Part shown: piece by piece, positions 16,411-21,671 of the stretch
Layout of the letters: the number at the start of each line of letters is the position of its first letter
How positions within the stretch are numbered: position 1 is the first letter of the stretch
Assembly (NCBI GenBank): GCA_047974375.1
Contig: JBKECF010000071.1
Coordinates: forward strand, 1 to 21,671
Length of the DNA stretch: 21,671 nt
From: JBKECF01 sp047974375
GTDB lineage: Bacteria > Bacillota > Clostridia > Lachnospirales > CAMZNU01
Direction of reading: 5' to 3'
Translations under genes and position numbers: made by a program
Notes under the pieces: generated by a model
Database searches by the model: none
Told to the model about the DNA's origin: nothing
Seen by the model: the letters and a program-made list of their open reading frames with translations, nothing else

Positions 16411-16896
16411 CTATAGCTCACTATAACGGCCATTTTTCAAATCATTTATTAGTTCAACAACTTTTTCCTTTGTTAAATGTGGAAATATTGTGTCTTTAAT
16501 TTTAATTGATGGACCTTCATCACAAGCACCCATGCAAGGTATGCCATGAAACATAAACAAACCATCAGCCGTAGGCTCATCTACATCCACGCCTAATTCT
16601 TCTTTTAATACATCTATTAATGTGCCACCACCTGTGAATTGGCAAGGTGCACTGTTACAAATTTTAAATACGTATCTTGCTTGAGGCTCAGTTTTTAAAA
16701 TAGCGTAAAAACTTAAAAGCTCATATACTCTAGTTACTGGCATGTGTAATTTTTTTGCTACTAACTCTGCAGTTTCCTCATCAATGTACCCTTCTTCTGA
16801 GGTGAATTGAATATCTACAAGCATATTTAAAATGCGATGTGGATCTGAATTATTTTTTAAAATTATCTTTTCTTTTACTTCTGTGCTTAAACCCAT
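16411..16896 (-). CDS. nuoE: NuoE-like thioredoxin-fold [2Fe-2S] subunit
   Basis: 161 residues, of the 24-kDa NuoE/FdsG/HydC family. An N-terminal helical bundle (about 1-70) precedes a thioredoxin-like domain with the four [2Fe-2S] ligands C80, C85 (CNSAPC), C121 and C125 (CMGAC). The spacing C-x4-C, 35 residues, C-x3-C is the family pattern. Its start overlaps the end of the MobB-like gene by 10 bases and its stop overlaps the ribosome site of the NuoF-like gene, so translation is coupled along the operon. Together with the NuoF-like and FdhF subunits it would form the diaphorase part of a NAD-linked formate dehydrogenase. A hydrogenase (HydABC) assignment is disfavoured because no H-cluster subunit is present. 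Confidence 0.93.
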   Translation of the reverse strand: MGLSTEVKEKIILKNNSDPHRILNMLVDIQFTSEEGYIDEETAELVAKKLHMPVTRVYELLSFYAILKTEPQARYVFKICNSAPCQFTGGGTLIDVLKEELGVDVDEPTADGLFMFHGIPCMGACDEGPSIKIKDTIFPHLTKEKVVELINDLKNGRYSEL

Positions 16897-17432
16897 TCTT
16901 TACTCTCCTTTAAATTTTCTTTTATGTATGTACTGGAATTTAAAACTAAATCTGCTTTATCTATTACTTTACTTGCTGATTTCTTAACGCTTTTTAAATC
17001 CGTATTATTCATCATTACAAACATTCCTGGTTTTACTATTTCTCTTATGGAATTAGATTCGCAAATAATAACACTTTTCTCCATTGGAATTTGATTTAAA
17101 AATTCAAGAAAACCATCTTTTAGATGTGGTGTAAAAGCTTTTAACAAAAAGACTTTTTCGCATCCCGCTCGAAGGATTTCCATTGTATCTTTTTGCCCAT
17201 TTAAGTCTACTTCTTCTATTAGGTCGTAGCCCTTTTCAATACTTGTACAAATGCCACATCCGCTTTCTCCCCTTTGGCACTTCCCTTTATCTTTTATAGT
17301 AATAATTTTCAATCCATAAATTTTATATTCATCTTTCAGGGTACTAATTATATCTTTAGCAACAGTTGTTTTGCCACTATTGCGTCCTGTGGACCCGATT
17401 TGAATCATATTAGGAATATTAAGACAACTCAT
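16887..17432 (-). CDS. MobB-like P-loop NTPase with a cysteine cluster
   Basis: 181 residues. A Walker A motif GSTGRNSGKTT (13-23) opens a small P-loop domain. KDTMEILRAGCEKVFLL (81-97) resembles the MobB segment around its conserved Asp-Thr and Ala-Gly, and ICESNS (124-129) could take the Walker B place. Between them is a cysteine group, C52-x6-C59-x2-C62, in KCQRGESGCGIC, which classical MobB lacks and which could bind zinc or an Fe-S cluster. MobB assists MobA in attaching GMP to the molybdenum cofactor. The position here, after mobA and the formate channel and overlapping the NuoE-like gene, supports a role in cofactor delivery or maturation of this enzyme. GGGAGGCG precedes the ATG. The P-loop is certain; the MobB-like function is a reasoned guess. 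Confidence 0.7.
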   Translation of the reverse strand: MSCLNIPNMIQIGSTGRNSGKTTVAKDIISTLKDEYKIYGLKIITIKDKGKCQRGESGCGICTSIEKGYDLIEEVDLNGQKDTMEILRAGCEKVFLLKAFTPHLKDGFLEFLNQIPMEKSVIICESNSIREIVKPGMFVMMNNTDLKSVKKSASKVIDKADLVLNSSTYIKENLKESKEWV

Positions 17433-17459
17433 AAACGCCTCCCATACTACCTAAGTAAA

Positions 17460-18230
17460 TTACTTTTTTGATGTTACAAACATTAATGGAACTGCAAAGA
17501 ATAAAGCTCCACCAACAACGTTTCCTAAAAATACAACTACAACATTAACTAAATATTGTGACCAAAGTATTGTGCTTTCCCCTGTAAAAATTGCTGCAGG
17601 TATTATAAATGCATTTGCAACAACGTGCTGAAAGCCGCAAATAACAAATACCATAACAGGGAACCAAAGACCAAACATTTTGCCTAAATATGTTTTTGCT
17701 GTTGCCCCTAAGTAAACACCCATACAGACAAAAATATTACAACCAATACCTGAAACAAATGCTGCTAACAATGGGTCATTTAGTTTGCCTTGTGCAATGG
17801 CAATTGTTTTTTCCAAATATACACCCTCAGATAGGCCAGTCATATGACCAAATAAGTAGGCTACTAAAATCCCACCAATACAATTTGTTATTAAAACTAT
17901 TATCCAATTGTAAATCATGTTTTTTGAAGTTATTTTTTTTTGCATAACGCCTAAAGCCATAACCATCATGTTGCCTGTTGCTAGTTCGCCACCTACAAAG
18001 GTGATGCCAATAAGTCCTATCGGAAATAAGCAAGCTCCCAATAGTGCCGCAAAACTTCCCCATTCCGAAGGCATGTTGCCAGCCACTCGTAAATAAGCTA
18101 AAAAACCTAGTGCTATGAAAGCTCCTGCCATTACCCCTAATAGACATAACCTCACAAAGTCCAACTCTGATTTTTTACGTGATACATTACCTAAATTCTC
18201 TACTGTTTCTTTAATGCTAAAAAAGTCCAT
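17460..18230 (-). CDS. Formate/nitrite transporter family channel (FocA/FdhC type)
   Basis: 256 residues with six hydrophobic segments. FNT signatures are present: FVGGELATGNMM (78-89), the re-entrant loop region, and GFQHVVANAFIIPAAIF (199-215) with the central pore His (H202). FNT proteins are pentameric channels moving formate (or nitrite, hydrosulfide, lactate) with a proton. Lying between mobA and the formate dehydrogenase genes, formate is the obvious substrate, either taken up for oxidation or released after CO2 reduction. A GAGGAG ribosome site precedes the ATG at 18230; mobA ends 43 bases upstream and the MobB-like gene starts 27 bases after its stop, so it sits within the operon. 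Substrate choice is from context. Confidence 0.92.
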   Translation of the reverse strand: MDFFSIKETVENLGNVSRKKSELDFVRLCLLGVMAGAFIALGFLAYLRVAGNMPSEWGSFAALLGACLFPIGLIGITFVGGELATGNMMVMALGVMQKKITSKNMIYNWIIVLITNCIGGILVAYLFGHMTGLSEGVYLEKTIAIAQGKLNDPLLAAFVSGIGCNIFVCMGVYLGATAKTYLGKMFGLWFPVMVFVICGFQHVVANAFIIPAAIFTGESTILWSQYLVNVVVVFLGNVVGGALFFAVPLMFVTSKK

Positions 18231-18273
18231 CTTATTCTCCTCGTTTATTCATTTTAGTTTAATCATTAAATAT

Positions 18274-18843
18274 TCAATTTCTATTTGTCCAAAGACTTAA
18301 GTCCTTAGGAGTATTCACATTAATTAGCATTTCCTCTTCTAAAGAAACAACTTTTACCAAGAATTTGTCAAATTCTTTTCTAATTCGTAAATTTTCTCCC
18401 ATTAATTGATTTTGGAACGTTGGTAAACATTTCTTACTATAAAAAGCATACAAAGGTTCTAACTTTTTCCCTTTGCCACATATAACTATGTCGTAATCTT
18501 TTACAAATTTCCCCATTATATTTATTAAGTCCAAATTTAAATTAGGCATATCGCAAGCTAATAAAAATACATTGTCGGTTTCAACACTTTCTAGTGCTGT
18601 AACTAAGCCACCTAATGGACCTTTTCCAATATAATTATCTTCCACAATTGTTGCTGCAGAAAAATCTTTAGGAAATTTTTCTTTTGTATTTGTAACTAAA
18701 ATTACTTTATCGAAGAGTTTTTTAATTTCTTCCATAGTTTTGAGTAAAACAAATTGACCGTCAAATTCTAATAATGACTTATCAAAACCCATACGCAAAC
18801 TTTTTCCACCACATAATATAACCGCCGTAGTGTCAGCAAACAT
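18274..18843 (-). CDS. mobA: Molybdenum cofactor guanylyltransferase MobA
   Basis: 189 residues, the usual MobA length. The nucleotide-binding signature AVILCGGKSLRMGFDK (7-22) is complete, and LLACDMPNLN carries the metal-binding Asp. MobA joins GMP to molybdopterin to make the MGD form, which the formate dehydrogenase needs as bis-MGD. It is the first gene of the operon: AGGAGGTG lies about ten bases before the ATG at 18843 and a divergent regulatory region lies upstream. With the MobB-like gene and moeA, three cofactor-related genes cluster with the enzyme. FdhD, the sulfurtransferase such enzymes normally need, is not in the window. Confidence 0.93.
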   Translation of the reverse strand: MFADTTAVILCGGKSLRMGFDKSLLEFDGQFVLLKTMEEIKKLFDKVILVTNTKEKFPKDFSAATIVEDNYIGKGPLGGLVTALESVETDNVFLLACDMPNLNLDLINIMGKFVKDYDIVICGKGKKLEPLYAFYSKKCLPTFQNQLMGENLRIRKEFDKFLVKVVSLEEEMLINVNTPKDLSLWTNRN

Positions 18844-19220
18844 TTTTTAAGAGCACCTCCTGAAATAAATGTAAAGCCAAACAGATAATTTATACAAAAC
18901 ATATTTTTTTTGGTTAGTATTGCAAATATCAGTAATAACTTTTTATCATTATATAACAAGTCTTGAAAAAATGCACTACTTTTTTTAAAAAAACCCAATT
19001 TTTTTATTGTTAAAAAAATAGCAGAGTCCTACAAGTGGTGCAAATTAGGGAAATTTTGTATAAAATAGGATTTTTTTTAATCAGTTTTGTATTTGTGTTA
19101 TAAAAAATTATTATTGCTACAAACACAATAATGCCCTTTTTTGACAAGGATTTTTTTTGAATATATAATCCAACTTGGAAACAAGCAAATATTTAATATT
19201 TTTTATATAGAAAGGAAATT
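18844..19220. promoter_or_regulatory. 377-bp divergent regulatory region between mobA and znuA
   Basis: Extremely AT-rich with no gene. For the mobA side, a TATAAT (18948-18953, minus) is the best -10, with a poor -35 around 18971-18976. That -35 overlaps TGCACTACT (18972-18980), which pairs with AGTGGTGCA (19034-19042) as an inverted repeat with one mismatch. For the znuA side, a perfect promoter lies at 19141-19169 and two small dyads lie just upstream: ATTATTG/CAATAAT (19110-19132) and TTGTGTT/AACACAA (19093-19128). No molybdenum-cofactor riboswitch fold is apparent before mobA and no Zur-like box before znuA. Confidence 0.5.
19141..19169 (+). promoter_or_regulatory. Perfect consensus sigma-A promoter of znuA
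   Basis: TTGACA (19141-19146), a 17-base spacer and TATAAT (19164-19169) match the housekeeping consensus at all twelve positions. Transcription should begin near 19176, giving a leader of about 45 bases. A strong core of this kind suggests control by a repressor; candidate dyads lie just upstream. Confidence 0.85.
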
Positions 19221-20138
19221 ATGCGAAAATTTATTATAATTCTTGTCTTTATTTTTTTAACAGCATGTAATGTTAATGAAAATCTCCAGACCAAAACAAT
19301 AGACACAGAAGAAAAAATAGTGGTCTATACAACTATATATCCCCTGGAATATATTTTAAACTATTTACTAGGAGATAAAGGTGATGTAGCAACAATATTA
19401 CCATCAGGCAGCGATGCCCATAACTATGAACCTACACAAAAACAATTAATTGATATTTATGAAAGCAATATGTTTGTTTATTTAGGTCTGGGTTTAGAAG
19501 CTGCAGCTGTTGATATTAATTTAGCTATGGATGGTTCAAAAACCAAAAGCCTTGAAGTTGGAAAGTACTTGGATATGGAAAATATAAATAAAGACGCACA
19601 TGGCGACCATAGCCATGGTAACCATCACATATGGATTGACCCTATGAATATGATTTATATGGGAGAAGTAGTTAAAGATTCAATAATAGAAACTTTCCCA
19701 CAATTAGAAGAAAATGTAACAATGAACTTCAAAAACTTTGAAACAGACATGAAAAATTTAGACAAAGAGTATACAAATAGATTAAATACAAGCCTAAAAA
19801 GAGATACATTTATTGTAAGCCACGATGCATTTGCTCATTATGAAAAATATAATATATTCAGCTTACCTGTTAAAGATGAGTCCCATTCTAAAGACCCAAC
19901 CCAAAAAGAAATGGAAAAGCTAATTGAAGAAGGAAAAGCAAAAGATATAAAAACCGTTTTTTATGAGGCAAATATACCTTGTCTACCTTTGGATGTAATA
20001 AAAGATGAACTTAATGCTAAAAAAGAGACTCTCGATAACTTAAGCATTCGAACAGAAATAGAAGTGGAAAACAATGCAGATTATATTGAAAAGTCTATAA
20101 GAAATATTGAGGTATTGGAAAAAGCTTTAAATGAATAG
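19221..20138 (+). CDS. znuA: Zinc-type metal ABC transporter substrate-binding lipoprotein (ZnuA/AdcA family)
   Basis: 305 residues. The lipoprotein signal ends LTAC, with C16 lipidated. The cluster A-I (ZnuA/TroA-like) fold is recognised from YTTIYPLEYIL at the start of the mature domain and SDAHNYEPT (H67), then a His-rich loop DAHGDHSHGNHHIWIDP (H127, H130, H132, H135, H136), SHDAFAHYEKY (H201) and FYEANI (E249). The His-rich loop is typical of zinc rather than manganese binders. It hands metal to a ZnuBC permease, which is not in this window, so it may serve a transporter encoded elsewhere. AAAGGA lies four bases before the ATG. tcdA follows after 11 bases and is presumably co-transcribed. 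Confidence 0.9.
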   Translation: MRKFIIILVFIFLTACNVNENLQTKTIDTEEKIVVYTTIYPLEYILNYLLGDKGDVATILPSGSDAHNYEPTQKQLIDIYESNMFVYLGLGLEAAAVDINLAMDGSKTKSLEVGKYLDMENINKDAHGDHSHGNHHIWIDPMNMIYMGEVVKDSIIETFPQLEENVTMNFKNFETDMKNLDKEYTNRLNTSLKRDTFIVSHDAFAHYEKYNIFSLPVKDESHSKDPTQKEMEKLIEEGKAKDIKTVFYEANIPCLPLDVIKDELNAKKETLDNLSIRTEIEVENNADYIEKSIRNIEVLEKALNE

Positions 20139-20149
20139 AAAGGACAAAT

Positions 20150-20905
20150 ATGAAACAACATAAATTTTCTAGAACTGAATTATTAATAGGTAATGAGCCT
20201 TTAGAAGCTTTAAAAGAAAAAAAAATAGTTATACTTGGCATAGGTGGTGTTGGCTCATACTGTACCGAAGCTTTGGCTCGTAGTGGTATTGAAAATTTAA
20301 TTTTAGTAGATGATGATGAAATATGTTTAACTAATATAAATAGACAAGTTCATGCTTTAAAAACCACCATAGGAAAAAGCAAGGTAAAAGTAATGAAAGA
20401 AAGAATACTGGAAATAAATCCAAAAGCTAAAGTACAATGCCATCAAACTTTTATAAATAAAGAAAATGTACAAGAAGTTATACCCTTAGATGCGAATTTT
20501 GTAGTAGATGCCATTGACACAGTATCAGCAAAAATTTCCACTGTACTATTTTGCAAAGAAAATAATATAAACTTAATAAGTTCTTTAGGAACAGGAAATA
20601 AATTCCATCCAGAAATGTTTGAAATTACTGATTTATATAAAACCGAAGTGTGTCCTTTGGCTCGTGTTATGCGTTATGAACTAAGAAAACGTGGAGTTAA
20701 AAAATTAAATGTACTATACTCAAAAGAAAAACCTGTTAAGCCAAAAACAGGCGACGTTATAAGTTGCAAGGAGTGTTGTGTATGTACTGGCGACAATAAC
20801 AAATGTACAGTTAGACGCCAAATACCAGGATCAATGTCTTATGTCCCGCCAGTGGCAGGTTTTATTATTGCATCTCATGTTATTAATAACTTTTTAGGCA
20901 AGTAA
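20150..20905 (+). CDS. tcdA: tRNA threonylcarbamoyladenosine dehydratase TcdA (ThiF/E1-like)
   Basis: 251 residues. The protein starts FSRTELLIGNEPLEAL, the hallmark opening of TcdA/YgdL. The E1-like adenylation domain has GIGGVGS (30-36), LVDDDEICLTNINRQ (52-66) with the Arg-finger region, and DAIDT (115-119). TcdA uses ATP to cyclise t6A at position 37 of ANN-decoding tRNAs to ct6A. The C-terminal part carries several cysteines (CKECCVC and a later Cys), a frequent feature in Firmicutes homologues, and ends in a hydrophobic helix that may touch the membrane. AAAGGA precedes the ATG; it shares the znuA transcript and ends at a terminator. MoeB and ThiF are the alternatives but lack this N-terminal signature. 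Confidence 0.93.
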   Translation: MKQHKFSRTELLIGNEPLEALKEKKIVILGIGGVGSYCTEALARSGIENLILVDDDEICLTNINRQVHALKTTIGKSKVKVMKERILEINPKAKVQCHQTFINKENVQEVIPLDANFVVDAIDTVSAKISTVLFCKENNINLISSLGTGNKFHPEMFEITDLYKTEVCPLARVMRYELRKRGVKKLNVLYSKEKPVKPKTGDVISCKECCVCTGDNNKCTVRRQIPGSMSYVPPVAGFIIASHVINNFLGK

Positions 20906-21597
20906 ACAAAAAAACGCCTCGTTAAAGTCTTAAAAGATTTCGGGGCGATTTTTTTATATAAAATTTTATTTTCTTCTAAAGAAAATATCCTATCACACAT
21001 GTTTGCTAATTGCATATCATGAGTTACTATTATAGTGCATTTATCATCATTAATATTCCCTTGTAAGTTTTTATAAAATACATCTCTATTTTTTACATCT
21101 AGTGTGGATGTCAGTTCATCTGCTAAAATAATATTTGCATTATTAACCATAGCTCTCGCAATACAAACACATTGAATTTCACCACCAGATAATGTATGTA
21201 TATTTTTATGCAGTAAATCCTCAATATAAAGCTTTGAAGCAATAGTTTTAACTCTTATACTTTTTTCATCTTTAGCTTCCCTTATACCAGAAAACTTCAA
21301 GGATAGTTCTATATTTTCAAAGACAGATATTTCTTCAAGTAAAGGCATATCTTGTTGTATATAGCCAAAATGTTCTTTCCTAAATATATCTTTCTCTTTC
21401 TTAGTTAGCTCTGCTATATCTTTATTATTAATCACAATAGTTCCACTGGTAAAATCCATTAGTAACTCCAAAATATTAAGCAATGTAGTTTTTCCAGAAC
21501 CTGATGGACCAACAACAGCTAAAACTTACCCTTTATAAACCGAAAAATTTATAAACTTGTATTTGTCAACTGAAATTTCCTCTATATTCTAATCCAA
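20875..21597 (-). pseudogene. Decayed ABC transporter ATP-binding protein (LolD/MacB-like)
   Basis: The coding remnant begins near a TTG at 21597 that follows AGAGG. In one frame it reads through two stop codons, TAG at 21589-21591 and TAA at 21526-21528, before an intact Walker A GPSGSGKTT (21510-21484). Downstream come a Q-loop (YIQQDMPLLEEISVFENI), a signature LSGGEIQCVCIARAM, a Walker B-like IILADELTSTLD and the switch VTHD. Several normally fixed positions are altered: SGGEQQR is SGGEIQC and ADEPTGNLD is ADELTSTLD. The natural C-terminus should come near ILYKK, but the frame reads on through the tcdA terminator and overlaps the end of tcdA. Any protein made from an internal start (for example the TTG at 21483) would lack Walker A. 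I read it as a pseudogene of a lipoprotein- or antimicrobial-type exporter ATPase. Sequencing error is the alternative. Confidence 0.75.
20915..20955 (+). terminator. Terminator of the znuA-tcdA transcript
   Basis: CGCCTCG (20915-20921) pairs with CGGGGCG (20941-20947) with one G-T pair; the inner AAAGTCTT and AAAAGATTT add further pairing. A run of T residues follows (20949-20955). It starts nine bases after the tcdA stop codon and lies within the 3' end of the opposing ABC pseudogene. Confidence 0.8.
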
Positions 21598-21622
21598 AAA
21601 TCCTCTAGTAAAGATAAAAAAA

Positions 21623-21670
21623 TTATTGCTCTTCTAACCAAAGCTGAGTCTCTTTTAATCTGTAAGAATT
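21623..21670 (-). CDS. Possible C-terminal end of an unidentified gene entering from the right
   Basis: On the minus strand one frame is open from the window edge for 15 codons (NSYRLKETQLWLEEQ) and ends at TAA (21623-21625), 26 bases before the presumed start of the ABC pseudogene. The amphipathic, charged composition and the position just upstream of the next ribosome-site-like AGAGG fit a gene end. Too little is visible to name a family, and another frame is also open here. Confidence 0.3.
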   Translation of the reverse strand, partial: NSYRLKETQLWLEEQ

Positions 21671-21671
21671 A

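Noticed and set aside
15102..16896. HydB/HydC subunits of an electron-bifurcating hydrogenase
   Set aside because: The NuoF-like protein lacks the extra N- and C-terminal domains of HydB, and the neighbouring large subunit is a molybdopterin enzyme with no H-cluster motifs.
18844..18947. Molybdenum-cofactor riboswitch before mobA
   Set aside because: The leader is AT-rich and unstructured; I cannot find the conserved GC-rich stems of that motif.
18768..18998. Minus-strand frame of 76 codons over the mobA start
   Set aside because: It overlaps the clear mobA start and its regulatory region in another frame and has a low-complexity translation.

Overview
The window is strongly AT-rich DNA with strong purine-rich ribosome sites, tightly packed genes and Firmicutes-type functions: YesM/YesN two-component regulation, LplB/LplC permeases, a soluble NuoEF-type formate dehydrogenase and BioY. 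It fits an anaerobic Clostridia (Lachnospirales-like) chromosome. This taxonomic reading is inference from gene content and style. Nearly everything runs on the minus strand; the plus-strand genes are bioY and the znuA-tcdA pair.

Left part (1-9949, minus). The left edge cuts a secreted protein of unknown function that has its own good promoter. Next comes a carbohydrate-uptake locus, in transcription order: a YesM-like sensor kinase, a YesN-like AraC-type response regulator, a strong AT-rich terminator, two sugar ABC permeases, a solute-binding lipoprotein and an intracellular GH95 alpha-L-fucosidase-type hydrolase ending at a hairpin terminator. The likely job is to sense, import and de-fucosylate an oligosaccharide in the cytoplasm. 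No ABC ATPase and no fucose-catabolism genes are present, so a shared ATPase is presumably encoded elsewhere.

Middle (9950-11065). bioY, the biotin ECF-transporter S component, has its own terminator. It is bracketed by modular, hairpin-forming intergenic repeats. Related G-rich hairpins and a pair of covarying hairpins lie inside the sugar operon. These repeats are the least explained structure in the window.

Right-centre (11066-18843, minus). This is a formate dehydrogenase and molybdenum-cofactor cluster: mobA, a formate/nitrite-family channel, a MobB-like P-loop protein with a cysteine cluster, NuoE-like and NuoF-like subunits, and a large FdhF/NuoG-type catalytic subunit with Cys in place of selenocysteine. 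It ends at a terminator and is followed by moeA. Together they would make a cytosolic NAD-linked formate dehydrogenase, its formate channel and part of its cofactor pathway; no fdhD is seen.

Right end (18844-21671). A 377-bp divergent region carries a perfect consensus sigma-A promoter driving znuA (zinc-type binding lipoprotein) and tcdA (tRNA ct6A cyclase). Converging on them is an ABC ATPase pseudogene with two in-frame stop codons ahead of an intact Walker A and a 3' end that reads through the tcdA terminator.
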